Shown: one piece after another, positions 51,325 through 61,658 of the stretch
Numbering within the stretch: position 1 is the first letter of the stretch
How the letters are laid out: every line of letters starts with the position of its first letter
The notes under the pieces: model-generated
What the model saw: the letters and a program-made list of their open reading frames with translations, nothing else
Database searches by the model: none
What the model was told of the DNA's origin: nothing
Assembly: GCF_030686155.1 (NCBI RefSeq)
Contig: NZ_JAUPEV010000010.1
Location: forward strand, 1-64,000
DNA from: Helicobacter_J cappadocius
Lineage (GTDB): Bacteria; Campylobacterota; Campylobacteria; Campylobacterales; Helicobacteraceae
Length of the DNA stretch: 64,000 nucleotides
Direction of reading: 5' to 3'
Translations under genes and position numbers: made by a program

Positions 51325-52218
51325 ATGTTACAAAAGATCACTCAAAGAATAGAAGATTTGATTAAGGAGATAGGAAATCCTTATGTTGATACCCTTTCTT
51401 CTAAGATAACTTCTGGAAAAATGCTCAGAAGTAAGCTTGTTTTAGCTATATGCCAAGATCATGTAGATGTGGTGAATCTATGTGCGATTATTGAAATGAT
51501 ACAAAGTGCTTCTTTGTTGCACGATGATGTCATTGATGAATCAGATATTAGACGGGGACATCCTTCGATTAATGCTATTTTTGGGAATAAAAACTCTATT
51601 ATGCTTGGAGATATTTTTTATTCTAAGGCGTTTTTCGAGCTTACAAAAATGGATGTTAGGATTGCTAAAAGTATTTCTAATGCCGTTATTGAGCTTTCAA
51701 GAGGGGAAATTGATGATGTATTTATGAGTGAAACATTTAATACAGATAAGAAAAGATATTTTCAAATGCTTCAAGACAAGACAGCTTCTTTAATTGCAGC
51801 AAGTGCTGAGTCAGCGGCTATTTTAGCTGATCTTGATCATCAAAAATACAAAGATTATGGAATAAATCTTGGTATTGCCTTTCAGGTTATCGATGATTTG
51901 TTAGATATTACTCAGGATTCTAGCACTCTTGGAAAACCCGCAATGAATGATTTTAAAGAAGGTAAGACCACTCTTCCTTATATATATCTATATGAAATGC
52001 TTCCTGAAGATGAAAAAAAGATTTTGGTTTCATATTTTAAGCAAAATAAGATAGAGATAGATCGCTGGTTAAAAGAGCATTTTGATAAATATCATATCAT
52101 ACCTTTAGTTTTTCAAGAGGCCAAAAAATATGCAAAATTAGCTATTTCTGCTATCGAAGATGAAAATAATAAATCTCTTGAAGAAGTCGTTGAAAATATG
52201 ATAAATAGGGAGTTTTGA
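51325..52218 (+). CDS. polyprenyl diphosphate synthase (IspB/octaprenyl-type)
   Basis: 297-residue trans-prenyl diphosphate synthase that builds the quinone side chain. First aspartate-rich motif LLHDDVIDESDIRRG near residue 67, second QVIDDLLDITQDSSTLGK near 191 followed by NDFKEGKTTLPYIYL. ATG 51325 follows TAGGGG. Overlaps hemA by one base (TGATG). Chain length is not decidable by eye; H. pylori's equivalent (HP0240) makes octaprenyl diphosphate. Confidence 0.92.
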   Translation: MLQKITQRIEDLIKEIGNPYVDTLSSKITSGKMLRSKLVLAICQDHVDVVNLCAIIEMIQSASLLHDDVIDESDIRRGHPSINAIFGNKNSIMLGDIFYSKAFFELTKMDVRIAKSISNAVIELSRGEIDDVFMSETFNTDKKRYFQMLQDKTASLIAASAESAAILADLDHQKYKDYGINLGIAFQVIDDLLDITQDSSTLGKPAMNDFKEGKTTLPYIYLYEMLPEDEKKILVSYFKQNKIEIDRWLKEHFDKYHIIPLVFQEAKKYAKLAISAIEDENNKSLEEVVENMINREF

Positions 52219-53549
52219 TGGATTTAGAAGCAGGGTATTTATCAATTAGCTTTTCACATAAAAACACTGAAATAACAATGAGAGAAAAGCTCTCATTTGC
52301 ATCTACAGAATCTATCAAAAATTTTTTACAAACCTTAAAATCTAAAGATAGCCACCTCAAAGAGATTATATTGCTTTCTACTTGCAATCGTTTTGAAATA
52401 TATGCTTATACAGATAGTCCTGGGGATACAAAAAACTTTATCCTTTCTATACTTGCACAAATAAGAGATATTGATGAGGGATTTTTGCAAGAAATAGCTG
52501 ATGTTTTTATTGATCAGGGGGCTGTTCATCATCTATTTTGTGTTGCTAGTAGTTTGGATAGTATTGTAGTTGGAGAAACACAAATAGGTGGTCAGCTAAA
52601 GAGTGCATACAAACTTTCCTTTGACAATGGCTTTTGTGGTAAAAATTTAACTAGATTGATTCATTTTGCTTTCAGGTGTGCAGCACAGGTTCGCAATTCA
52701 ACCCAAATATCTCAAAATGCAGTTTCTGTAGCTTCTGTAGCGGTCAAAGAAGCAAATGTTTTATTTGAAAAAAATAATATAAAAAATAAAGTCGCTATTG
52801 TGGTTGGGGTTGGCGATATGGGCATTTTGGCAAGTAAGCATTTGCTTCATCTGGGTTATAGGATATTATTATTGAATCGAAATAAACAAAATGCTTTGAA
52901 TGTGTCAAATGAATTAAATTCAGAATATAATGATATGGTAGAGGTGAGAGATTTTTCTACTTTGTCTAGTTTGATAAATGAATATCCTCTTTTGTTTTGT
53001 GCGACATCTGCACCGCATTGCATTATCCAAAACTCTATGATAAAAACCACTTCATTCCAGCGTTTTTGGTTTGATCTTGCTGTTCCTAGAGATATTGAAA
53101 ATCCCAATAGAGAAGATATTTTTCTTTTTTCTGTGGATGATTTACAACAAGTTGCCTCTGAAAACCTTGTAAATAGAAGAAAAAATACAACAAAAGCATA
53201 TGAAGTTGTAGGCATATTTACATTAGAGTTTTTCAAATGGCTTCAAACTTTGGGAGTAGATCCACTTATTAAAAAAATCCGAGAATTTGCAAAAGAAGCA
53301 TCTCTTAAAGAACTTGAAAGAGCAGTAAAAAAAGGTTTTATCCCTAGTGAATATGAAGATAATGTTGCTAAGGTATTGCATGGTGCATTCAATATTTTCT
53401 TGCATAAACCAACAATAAACATCAAAAATTTTGCCGATAAAGAGGAAGCTGATCCTATTATAGAGGCTATGAAGGCTGTTTTTGATATTGATGATGAAGT
53501 AATGCTTATCAATCGCTACAAATGCGAATATGATACGACACTAAACTAA
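52218..53549 (+). CDS. hemA: glutamyl-tRNA reductase
   Basis: First committed step of the C5 haem pathway, reducing glutamyl-tRNA to the semialdehyde. 443 residues with the active-site cysteine in LLSTCNRFEIYAY near residue 53, GETQIGGQLKSAY near 118, SVASVAVKEAN near 173, NADPH-site VVGVGDMG near 195, and a C-terminal dimerisation helix. ATG 52218 overlaps the previous stop. Confidence 0.96.
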   Translation: MDLEAGYLSISFSHKNTEITMREKLSFASTESIKNFLQTLKSKDSHLKEIILLSTCNRFEIYAYTDSPGDTKNFILSILAQIRDIDEGFLQEIADVFIDQGAVHHLFCVASSLDSIVVGETQIGGQLKSAYKLSFDNGFCGKNLTRLIHFAFRCAAQVRNSTQISQNAVSVASVAVKEANVLFEKNNIKNKVAIVVGVGDMGILASKHLLHLGYRILLLNRNKQNALNVSNELNSEYNDMVEVRDFSTLSSLINEYPLLFCATSAPHCIIQNSMIKTTSFQRFWFDLAVPRDIENPNREDIFLFSVDDLQQVASENLVNRRKNTTKAYEVVGIFTLEFFKWLQTLGVDPLIKKIREFAKEASLKELERAVKKGFIPSEYEDNVAKVLHGAFNIFLHKPTINIKNFADKEEADPIIEAMKAVFDIDDEVMLINRYKCEYDTTLN

Positions 53550-53557
53550 GGACTAGA

Positions 53558-55315
53558 ATGTTATTTTCACAAATGTTTATTCCCACCACAAAGGAGACTC
53601 CAAAAGATGCAGTCCTCAAAAGTCATCAATTTTTGATTCGTGCAGGATATATTCATCAGATTGGGAGTGGAATTTATAATTTTTTGCCACTTGGAAAAAA
53701 AGTAGTAGAAAAAATCTCCAAAGTTGTCAGAGATGAGATGAATCGCTCTGGGGCACAAGAGATTTTGATGGGATTTGTTACTCCTGCTGAACTATGGAAA
53801 AGTAGCGGACGTTATGAAAAATATGGTGGGGAGCTGTTAAGATTTAAAGACAGAAAAGAAAATGAATTTGTGCTTGGTCCAACACATGAAGAGAGTGTGA
53901 CAGAGATAGCAAAATCTTATATTAAGAGCTACAAGCAACTCCCCTTGAATCTTTATCAGATTCATACAAAATTTCGAGATGAACTCAGACCTAGGTTTGG
54001 ATTGATGAGGGGTAGGGAGTTCATAATGAAGGATTCTTATAGTTTTCATGCTAGTAAAGAGGATTTAGATAGAGAATTTAGCAAAATGGAGAATGTCTAT
54101 CGAAATATTTTTAGAACACTTGATCTTGATTTTAGAGTCGTTCAAGCCGATAGTGGTGCTATTGGAGGAAGTGGCAGTAAAGAATTTATGGTTTTAGCAG
54201 ATTCTGGAGAGGATACAATCGTTGTTTGTTCAAAATGCGACTATGCTTCCAATATTGAGGCAGCAAAACGTTCAAAACTCGTCTATGAAGCAATACCACC
54301 TAAGGCAGAGTTCTCTAAATTCCATACCCCGAAAATTAACACTATTAAAAAACTCGTAGAATTTTTTAAAGTGGATGAATTTTTCACTTTAAAAGCAGTT
54401 GTAAAAAAAGCTATTTTTGATTCACACACACAAAAACTAGATGAGTTAGTTTATTTCTTTTTGCGTGGAGTTGATGAACTCGAAACAACCAAAGCCTTAA
54501 ATGCTCTCAATAAAAATGGAGCAAATATTTTAGAGCTTGTAGATGCTAGTACTGAAGAGCTTATCGAATGTGGATTAAAACCCGGATTTATAGGTCCTTA
54601 TGCACTTAAAAATATAACAAATGCCAATCATGTTATTTTTGATATTGATTTGGAAAATGCAGAGGATTTGATATGTGGAGCAAACGAAGAAGATTATCAT
54701 TTTGTAGGGGTTGATTTGAGCTTGTTTGAAGGGTTGGTTTATGAAGATATAGCAAAAGTCAAAGAAGGTGATAAATGCCCATTATGCGAAGGTATTCTTG
54801 AATATAAAAAAGGCATTGAAGTAGGACATATTTTCAAGTTAGGACAACGTTATTCAAAGCCTCTGAACGCTAGTTTTTTGGACAAAGATGGGAAGAGTGC
54901 TTTTTTTGAAATGGGATGTTATGGGATTGGCATTACTCGTCTGCTTCCTGCTATTTTAGAACAAAAAAGCGATGATAAGGGTTGTGTATGGACATCCTCT
55001 AGTGTGCCGTTTGATTTGAGTATTATTGTTTCAAATACAAAAGACAACCATCAGCTAGAATATGCTCATAAGATTTATGAAGAATTAAAAAAATCAGGAT
55101 TAGATATTCTTTTTGATGATAGGGATATAAGGTTTGGATCAAAAATGGCAGATTTTGAATTGATAGGTTCTGCTTATGCTATTATTGTTGGTAAAAATTT
55201 TGAAAATGGAATCGTTGAGTTAGTGAGTAGAAAAGATTTGAAAAAACAAGACTTAGATTGCGAAAAACTCACAGATGAAATTATTCAAAGATTCCAAAAT
55301 ACTAAGAGAAAGTGA
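53558..55315 (+). CDS. proS: prolyl-tRNA synthetase
   Basis: Class II synthetase, 585 residues, bacterial type with an editing insertion (INS, about residues 230-390, including a LKAVVKKAIFDSHTQ segment). Motif 2 and the catalytic area are seen in FVLGPTHEESVTEI near 103 and FRDELRPRFGLMRGREF near 138; VGHIFKLGQRYSKPL and GCYGIGITRLLPA near 447 and 465; anticodon-binding domain at the end. Confidence 0.96.
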   Translation: MLFSQMFIPTTKETPKDAVLKSHQFLIRAGYIHQIGSGIYNFLPLGKKVVEKISKVVRDEMNRSGAQEILMGFVTPAELWKSSGRYEKYGGELLRFKDRKENEFVLGPTHEESVTEIAKSYIKSYKQLPLNLYQIHTKFRDELRPRFGLMRGREFIMKDSYSFHASKEDLDREFSKMENVYRNIFRTLDLDFRVVQADSGAIGGSGSKEFMVLADSGEDTIVVCSKCDYASNIEAAKRSKLVYEAIPPKAEFSKFHTPKINTIKKLVEFFKVDEFFTLKAVVKKAIFDSHTQKLDELVYFFLRGVDELETTKALNALNKNGANILELVDASTEELIECGLKPGFIGPYALKNITNANHVIFDIDLENAEDLICGANEEDYHFVGVDLSLFEGLVYEDIAKVKEGDKCPLCEGILEYKKGIEVGHIFKLGQRYSKPLNASFLDKDGKSAFFEMGCYGIGITRLLPAILEQKSDDKGCVWTSSSVPFDLSIIVSNTKDNHQLEYAHKIYEELKKSGLDILFDDRDIRFGSKMADFELIGSAYAIIVGKNFENGIVELVSRKDLKKQDLDCEKLTDEIIQRFQNTKRK

Positions 55316-55316
55316 T

Positions 55317-55781
55317 ATGCGTTTTTTTTATTTCATTATTATTAGCTATATTTTCGTTGAACTTATTTGCACGACGCTTTATATAGTGGAATTTGGTGCG
55401 TGGATGTTCTTTTTGGAATTTGTTATGACTTCTTTGCTTAGTATGCTTATAATGTTTTGGATTAGGGGTGATATTTTAGAAGGATTGAGAAAATTTAATA
55501 AGGGTCAGATTTCTCTATCTGATTTTGTGGGCGGAAATTTTGCACGTGTTGTTGGAGCTTTTCTTTTGCTATTTCCGGGTATTTTTGCTGATTTTTTAGG
55601 AATTATTTTGGAGATATATGCTTTTTTTGTTTTGAAAGTTTTCAAAAAAAATCTTCAGAATACCTCAAAAAGAGAGAATTCATTTGATAATTTTGAGCGG
55701 TCTAGTTGGAGTTATAGAAATTTTTCTAATGAAGAAATTATTGATGTGGAAATTATTCAAGAACCAAAAAATCTCAAATAA
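55317..55781 (+). CDS. FxsA family membrane protein
   Basis: 154 residues, about four hydrophobic segments, then a charged cytosolic tail. The family's pattern is present: E-x(n)-FGAW near residue 20, RGDILEGLRKFNKGQ near 44 and LLLFPGIFADFLGIILE near 81. ATG 55317 lies 1 bp after the proS stop; the longer frame from 55275 inside proS is rejected. FxsA helps phage T7 exclusion in E. coli when overexpressed; native role unclear. Confidence 0.82.
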   Translation: MRFFYFIIISYIFVELICTTLYIVEFGAWMFFLEFVMTSLLSMLIMFWIRGDILEGLRKFNKGQISLSDFVGGNFARVVGAFLLLFPGIFADFLGIILEIYAFFVLKVFKKNLQNTSKRENSFDNFERSSWSYRNFSNEEIIDVEIIQEPKNLK

Positions 55782-55789
55782 GGGAAATG

Positions 55790-56728
55790 ATGAATAAGCT
55801 TATTATTGGCTCAAGGGGAAGCGTACTGGCATTGTGGCAGGCTGAATATATTCAAAAAAGACTTCAGGATGAATTGGGAATTTTTAGTGATATTCAGGTT
55901 GTAAAAACAAAAGGAGATAAAATTTTAGATGTTCCCCTGTCCAAAATAGGAGGTAAAGGACTTTTTACAAAAGAACTTGAGGAGCTTTTGCTTGATGGTG
56001 AGATTGATTTGGCTGTGCATTCTCTAAAGGATGTGCCTGTTGATTTTATAGAGGGGTTAGGACTTGCTTGTATTACACAAAGAGAAGACATGAGAGATTG
56101 TTTTTTAAGTCAAAAATATCCTAGCTTAGAATCTTTACCAAAAAAATCAAAGGTTGGAACAACTTCTCTGAGAAGATCAATGCAGCTAAAGGCTTTCAGG
56201 AGTGATTTGGATACACAGAGTTTGCGTGGCAATGTTCAAACAAGGCTCAAGAGGCTAGATGAAGGAGATTTTGATGCGATTATTTTGGCACAAGCAGGGG
56301 TAAATCGCTTGAAAATTAGCAAAAAACAAATCAAATACATTGTGCCACTATCTGAACAGGTGATGATACCAGCAATGGGGCAGGGTGCCTTAGGGATAGA
56401 AATGAGAGTGAATCATCCAATGTATGAAGAGATAAAAAAACTTTCTGATTATCCCACCAGTGTATGTACTCAAGCAGAAAGAACTTTTGTGAGAATCTTA
56501 GAGGGCGGATGTCAGGTTCCTATTGGTGTAAATGCACAAATTCAAGATAAAAATATTACCATCAGTGCAATTGTAGGACTTCCTGATGGAAGTGAAATTC
56601 TAAAAAATACAATCCAAGGAGAAGTCCATAAAGTCGAATCTTTGGTGCGGGAATTAGCCGATTATTTTATAGAAAATAATGCAAGAGAATTATTAAACAA
56701 AGCACAAAATATGGTTTTGGATAGCTAA
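55790..56728 (+). CDS. hemC: porphobilinogen deaminase (hydroxymethylbilane synthase)
   Basis: Joins four porphobilinogens during haem synthesis. 312 residues with IGSRGSVLALWQAEYI (near 5), the catalytic aspartate region KIGGKGLFTKELE near 57 and LAVHSLKDVP near 77, TTSLRRSMQLKAF near 125, RGNVQTRLKRL near 146, and the dipyrromethane-cofactor cysteine in EGGCQVPIGV near 239. ATG 55790 is preferred to 55787 because AGGG is then 5 nt away. Confidence 0.95.
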   Translation: MNKLIIGSRGSVLALWQAEYIQKRLQDELGIFSDIQVVKTKGDKILDVPLSKIGGKGLFTKELEELLLDGEIDLAVHSLKDVPVDFIEGLGLACITQREDMRDCFLSQKYPSLESLPKKSKVGTTSLRRSMQLKAFRSDLDTQSLRGNVQTRLKRLDEGDFDAIILAQAGVNRLKISKKQIKYIVPLSEQVMIPAMGQGALGIEMRVNHPMYEEIKKLSDYPTSVCTQAERTFVRILEGGCQVPIGVNAQIQDKNITISAIVGLPDGSEILKNTIQGEVHKVESLVRELADYFIENNARELLNKAQNMVLDS

Positions 56729-56731
56729 GAA

Positions 56732-57340
56732 GTGCTTTTTGACGGTCTTTATGGGATTAGCGATGAAAAGCTTACTCCTTATGAAAAAATTTTTGATATG
56801 CTTGAACTTGCTATTTTAGGTGGCGTAAAAATTTTTCAACTCAGAGATAAAAACCATAGCGATGATGAATTGTTTGAGATTTCCAAGAAGCTTTGTGAAT
56901 TTTGTATGCAAAGAGATGTACTGTTTGTGATGAATGATAGGGTTGAACTCGCAATTGCAATCAAATCCCCAGCTTTACATATTGGTGGGGAAGATTGTGA
57001 TTTAAAGAAAGCTAGAAAAATGTTTGATGGCAAGATTGGAGTTTCTTGTTATAACTGCTTAGAATCTGCACAAAAAGCACAGAAACAAGGAGCTGATTAT
57101 GTAGCTTTTGGAGCATTTTTTTCTTCAAAGACAAAGCCCAATGCAAGAAAGGCGGATTTAGAAATTTTAGAAAAAGCGAAAAAAAAATTAGATATTCCTA
57201 TCTGTGGTATTGGAGGGATTTTACCTGAAAATGTCAATAAGCTAAAAAAGGCAGATATGATAGCCGTAATCGGAGGATTATGGAATGGAGATATACAAAA
57301 AAATGCAGAAATTCTAAAAAGAAAATGGAGAGGGGATTAG
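56732..57340 (+). CDS. thiE: thiamine-phosphate synthase (ThiE-like)
   Basis: 202-residue TIM-barrel enzyme that couples the thiazole and pyrimidine phosphates to thiamine monophosphate. Visible motifs: KIFQLRDKNHSDDEL near residue 33, LFVMNDRVELAI near 64, ALHIGGEDCD near 80, SCYNCLESAQKAQKQGADYVAFGAFF split between 103 and 128, and PICGIGGILPENV near 154. Start is GTG 56732. Short for the family but with all segments. It closes the operon that begins at hisD. Confidence 0.85.
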   Translation: MLFDGLYGISDEKLTPYEKIFDMLELAILGGVKIFQLRDKNHSDDELFEISKKLCEFCMQRDVLFVMNDRVELAIAIKSPALHIGGEDCDLKKARKMFDGKIGVSCYNCLESAQKAQKQGADYVAFGAFFSSKTKPNARKADLEILEKAKKKLDIPICGIGGILPENVNKLKKADMIAVIGGLWNGDIQKNAEILKRKWRGD

Positions 57341-57356
57341 CCCTCACCAAATGAAG

Positions 57357-57605
57357 TTATCTTGTTTTTGGATTCGCTTCATTCACTCTGATTGTTCGAC
57401 CCATAAAGTCTGTTTCATTCAAAGAGCTAATAGCTTTTAAAGCTTGATCGTCTTCCATTTCTACAAAACCAAAGCCTTTTGCTCTGTCAGTTTCTCTGTC
57501 GCTGATTAATTTTACAGAAACTACATTGCCATACTTGCTAAAGAGTTCTTTAACATCTTCATTTGTCGCATTATAAGCGAGATTTCCTACATAAATACTT
57601 TTCAA
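57357..57605 (-). CDS. RRM-domain RNA-binding protein
   Basis: 82-residue single RRM protein with RNP2 (IYVGNL, residues 4-9) and RNP1 (KGFGFVEM near 43). Such small RRM proteins occur in epsilonproteobacteria and cyanobacteria and bind single-stranded RNA. The start is TTG at 57605-57603, with GGAG seven nt upstream on the minus strand; a -10 candidate TATAAC lies about 15 nt further up, so the leader is short. The spacer 57606-57773 shows only a short GAGGT/ACCTC hairpin at 57631-57642. Confidence 0.9.
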   Translation of the reverse strand: MKSIYVGNLAYNATNEDVKELFSKYGNVVSVKLISDRETDRAKGFGFVEMEDDQALKAISSLNETDFMGRTIRVNEANPKTR

Positions 57606-57773
57606 TTCAATTCTCCGTTATACTAAAAATTAGAGGTAGACCTCAACGAAACTCGGTCTTTAATGTGTAGGTAGAGAATCAGAGATCTTAGACAAATACC
57701 AAAAAACTCAAACTTACAAACTAAAGTATGATATGTTAAGCTACTTAACCTTAAAAAAGAATTAAAATTTTGA

Positions 57774-59009
57774 TTATTCGTTCCTTAAGACAGATAAGGC
57801 ATCGACTTCAGAAGCTTTTTTAGCTGGATAATATGAAGATGCACATACAATAATTATTGCTCCAATGACGGTGGAAAAGAAATCCATCAAAGATAGGTCT
57901 ATAGGAAGTTTGGTTATTCCATAAACGTCTGCAGGTAGAGAAATAATGGGAAATGTAGAAAGGATGTAAAGTCCAAACATTGCCAATACAATTCCAAAAA
58001 CAATACCACTTATGCCAATAAAATTTCCTAACCAAAAAAATGTTTTTTTAATTTCTTTGGAACTTGCCCCTAAACTCAATAGCAATGCAATTTCTTTGCG
58101 TCGATTCATTACCACCATCAAAAGAGAACTGATAATATTTAAAGAAGCCATTAAAATAATCAACATCAGCACAATGAATAAAACCCTTTTTTCTAGTGCC
58201 ATCGCAGAGAAAAAATTACCATTTTGTTGCCACCATCCTTCTATGCCTATTCCATAATTTTTGGTATTCAAGAGAAATTCTTTGATCTTAACGATATCTT
58301 CCATTGGATGTTTGGAGTAGATATGAATTCCATCATAAACCCCAGCAGGAAGATTTTTTATTGCAGCAATTGCAGAAATATTTGCATACAGATAGCTTGT
58401 ATCATAAGCCTTTAGGCCTGAATTGAAAAAGCCTTTTATGTTAAATCTCTTCATTGTAGGAGAGAGTGTAAGTCCAGTAGGTTCGAGTTTTGTAAAAAAT
58501 AGACTGATTTTAGAACCTTTTTCTACCATTAGAGTTTCTTTGAGTCCTTCGCCTATAATCAAAGAAAATTTATCTTGATAAAAATCTGAAATTTTTATAC
58601 CCTCAAGAGCTTTTGCCAATATTTCATTAATTTTTGCCTCTTTTTGAATATCCACACCAAAGACAATTCCTGCAGACATAATCCCATTATCTCTAGCTAC
58701 AGATTCAACTCTAAGATAGGGGCTGAAGATAAGATCGGGAAATTTTTCTTCCAATTGGTCTAATACATCTTCGGAAATTCCTCGAGAGGTTGTAGCAAAT
58801 AAGGTGAGGGGATAATTCATCACAAAGAGTTTTTTTTCAAATTCCTTGCTCATTCCATTCATTATCGCCATTGCTACGATTAAAACCATTACACCTACAC
58901 CTACGCCCAAGAATGCAAGAATAGCTGTTATAGATATAAAAGGTTGGGTTTTGTCAAAACGCAAATAACGTTTTAGCAAAAATCTTATCAATGTTGTTTT
59001 ACTTGGCAT
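57774..59009 (-). CDS. lipoprotein-releasing ABC transporter permease (LolC/LolE family)
   Basis: 411-residue inner-membrane protein with one N-terminal span (FISITAILAFLGVGVGVMVLIVA around residue 25), a large periplasmic domain (about 50-265) and three C-terminal spans. The MALEKRVLFIVLMLIILMASLNIISSLLMVV region and RRKEIALLLSLGASSKEI near 306 are typical. It releases outer-membrane lipoproteins to LolA with a LolD ATPase, not seen here. Overlaps secA by 11 bp. Confidence 0.9.
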   Translation of the reverse strand: MPSKTTLIRFLLKRYLRFDKTQPFISITAILAFLGVGVGVMVLIVAMAIMNGMSKEFEKKLFVMNYPLTLFATTSRGISEDVLDQLEEKFPDLIFSPYLRVESVARDNGIMSAGIVFGVDIQKEAKINEILAKALEGIKISDFYQDKFSLIIGEGLKETLMVEKGSKISLFFTKLEPTGLTLSPTMKRFNIKGFFNSGLKAYDTSYLYANISAIAAIKNLPAGVYDGIHIYSKHPMEDIVKIKEFLLNTKNYGIGIEGWWQQNGNFFSAMALEKRVLFIVLMLIILMASLNIISSLLMVVMNRRKEIALLLSLGASSKEIKKTFFWLGNFIGISGIVFGIVLAMFGLYILSTFPIISLPADVYGITKLPIDLSLMDFFSTVIGAIIIVCASSYYPAKKASEVDALSVLRNE

Positions 59010-61569
59010 TTTGTGCTAATAACCCCTTTTTGGGACCACTTTTTCCGTGACATTGTTTATATTTTTTACCACTGCCACAAGGACAACTCTCATTTCGAGA
59101 TATTTTTTTTGGATTTATATCAAGCTCTATGTCTTCAAGATTGTAATTCAAGTCCGCTTGAGATTGCTCAAGTTCTTCAATGATCTTATGGGCACCATCT
59201 TGGGTTTGCTGTAAGTCTTCAGAGGCGAATTGTATGATATGGAGAGTTTTAATAGCTTCGACCTTAATAGACTGAATTAGCTCTAAAAATAGATTGTAGC
59301 TTTCTTTTTTGTATTCAACAAGAGGATCTTTTTGATTGTAGCCTCTCAGACCTATGCCTGTTTTTAGGTTATCCATTGTATAAAGATGCTCTCTCCAGTT
59401 ATTATCTAATACTTGTAGATAAATAATCCTCTCTATTTCATTTTTTTGATCGTATCCTAGTGAAAGCATTTTATCTTCATATTCTTTGATAAGTTTTTTC
59501 AAGATGTGATGATAGATTTCATCATGATTGAGTGTTTCTATTTCGCTTTTTGATATATCTGTTCCAAAATCCTCTTTTATAATTGCCCTTATACCCTCTA
59601 TATCTGTGCTATCTCCTTCAAAAGTTTGAGTTTTTTGAAGGCATTGCATAAGTGCATATTGGCGATTTTCCTCAATACGTGTATTCATGTTGTATTGGGT
59701 ATCTAAGAGTTCATTTCTAAATTTATAAACCGTTTTTCTTTGTTCATTAGCAACATCATCGTACTCCAAAAGGTGTTTTCTGGATTCAAAATGTAAATTT
59801 TCCACCTTTTTTTGAGCACCTTCTACCGATCTAGTGACAAGCCCTGATTCGATATGTTCGCCGTTTTTTAATCCTAATCTCTCCATGATTCCTTTGATTT
59901 TATCGCTACCAAATATTCTAAGAAGAGGATCTTCCAAGCTCAAATAAAATTGACTTGTGCCTGGATCGCCTTGTCTTCCACTTCTTCCTCTTAATTGGTT
60001 GTCAATTCTACGGCTCTCATGTCTTTCTGTCCCAATGATATACAATCCCCCTAATTGCTTGATTTCTTCTTCAAGTTTTATATCCACACCTCTTCCAGCC
60101 ATATTTGTAGCTATGGTCACCGCTCCTTTTTTTCCAGCATCTTTGATGATTTCAGCTTCTCTTGTGTGTTGTTTTGCATTCAAAACGGTATGAGGAATAC
60201 GTTCTTTTTGTAAAAGTGCGTGCAAAACTTCACTTTTCTCAATACTTGCAGTACCTACCAAAACAGGCTGACCTTTTGAATGAAGCTCTTTGATTTTTTT
60301 AATAACAGCTTCAAATTTTTCTTGCTCACTTTTATAGATAAGATCATTAAGATCTTTTCTTTTGATAGGAACATTGGTGGGGATAGAAACAACTTCTAGG
60401 TTATAAATTTGAAGAAATTCACTCGCTTCTGTTTGCGCTGTTCCTGTCATTCCTGAGAGTTTTTCATAGAGTCTAAAATAATTTTGAAATGTAATATCAG
60501 CTAAAGTTTGACTTTCTTCTTTTATCTTCACTTTTTCTTTAGCTTCTAGGGCTTGATGGAGACCTTCGCTAAATCTACGTCCCTCACTCAAACGTCCTGT
60601 AAATTCATCTACAATAATGACTTCATCTTCTGCAACAACATAGTCTTTGTCTTTAGAAAATAAATGATTTGCTTTTAGAGCTTGATCCAAGTGATGTGAT
60701 AGTGCAGCATTTTCAATACTATATAGATTTTCAATCCCAAAAAGTTCTTCAGCTTTTTTGATACCTTTTTCATTGATAAGAATCACGCGATTTTTTTCAT
60801 CAATGGTAAAATCTTCCTCGACCTTGAGTTTTTTTGCAACCTGATCGGCATTTTCATAATTTTCCATTTTACGATTAACCGGACCTGATATAATAAGCGG
60901 GGTTCTCGCCTCATCTATCAATATAGAATCCACTTCATCGATAATGGCAAAAAAATGCCCTTTTTGGACTTTTTGATCAAGAGAATATTTCATATTATCG
61001 CGTAGATAATCAAAGCCAAATTCATTATTTGTTCCATACACAATATCATTTGAATATACTTCAAGTCTTTGATTATCGTCTTTTACCTCAGCGGTAATAA
61101 CCCCTATGCTATAACCTAGAAAATTATATAAAGGCTCCATTTCGTTTGCATCTCGATTGGCTAGATAATCATTTACTGTAACTACATGAACACTTTTTCC
61201 ACTCATCGCATTCAATGCAACAGCCAAAGTTGCTACAAGGGTTTTTCCTTCCCCAGTCTTCATTTCTGCGATTTTGCCATCATTTAAGACCATTCCCCCA
61301 ATAAGCTGGACATCAAAATGTCTCATATTGAGTATTCTTTTGGAAGCTTCTCTAGTGATAGCAAAACTATCTTCTAGTACATCATCAAGAGTTTTTTTTC
61401 CTTCCTGAAGTAAATTTTTGAGATTATTAAACTCATTTTGCAAAACTTCATCGCTCATGGCTTGGTATTTTGGCTCTAGTGCATTGATTGATTGAACACG
61501 TTTTTGGTATTTTTTGATGAGCTTATCGTTTCTAGTTCCTATGATTTTTCCTACGAGTGTTTGTATCAT
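58999..61569 (-). CDS. secA: preprotein translocase ATPase SecA
   Basis: Motor of the Sec export pathway, 856 residues. DEAD motor with Walker A MKTGEGKTLVATL near residue 104, DEVDSILIDEARTPLI near 215, RGVDIKLEE near 500, GRSGRQGDPG near 531, and a C-terminal zinc-binding segment CPCGSGKKYKQCHG near 832. Length normal. Divergent from lolA. Confidence 0.98.
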   Translation of the reverse strand: MIQTLVGKIIGTRNDKLIKKYQKRVQSINALEPKYQAMSDEVLQNEFNNLKNLLQEGKKTLDDVLEDSFAITREASKRILNMRHFDVQLIGGMVLNDGKIAEMKTGEGKTLVATLAVALNAMSGKSVHVVTVNDYLANRDANEMEPLYNFLGYSIGVITAEVKDDNQRLEVYSNDIVYGTNNEFGFDYLRDNMKYSLDQKVQKGHFFAIIDEVDSILIDEARTPLIISGPVNRKMENYENADQVAKKLKVEEDFTIDEKNRVILINEKGIKKAEELFGIENLYSIENAALSHHLDQALKANHLFSKDKDYVVAEDEVIIVDEFTGRLSEGRRFSEGLHQALEAKEKVKIKEESQTLADITFQNYFRLYEKLSGMTGTAQTEASEFLQIYNLEVVSIPTNVPIKRKDLNDLIYKSEQEKFEAVIKKIKELHSKGQPVLVGTASIEKSEVLHALLQKERIPHTVLNAKQHTREAEIIKDAGKKGAVTIATNMAGRGVDIKLEEEIKQLGGLYIIGTERHESRRIDNQLRGRSGRQGDPGTSQFYLSLEDPLLRIFGSDKIKGIMERLGLKNGEHIESGLVTRSVEGAQKKVENLHFESRKHLLEYDDVANEQRKTVYKFRNELLDTQYNMNTRIEENRQYALMQCLQKTQTFEGDSTDIEGIRAIIKEDFGTDISKSEIETLNHDEIYHHILKKLIKEYEDKMLSLGYDQKNEIERIIYLQVLDNNWREHLYTMDNLKTGIGLRGYNQKDPLVEYKKESYNLFLELIQSIKVEAIKTLHIIQFASEDLQQTQDGAHKIIEELEQSQADLNYNLEDIELDINPKKISRNESCPCGSGKKYKQCHGKSGPKKGLLAQNAK

Positions 61570-61658
61570 TGAGTAACCTTGTATTTTTTTGAATAATTTT
61601 ATTTTAACACAGTTAGGGTAAAATTGCTTTAAAATAGATGCTACTACTAGGAATATAG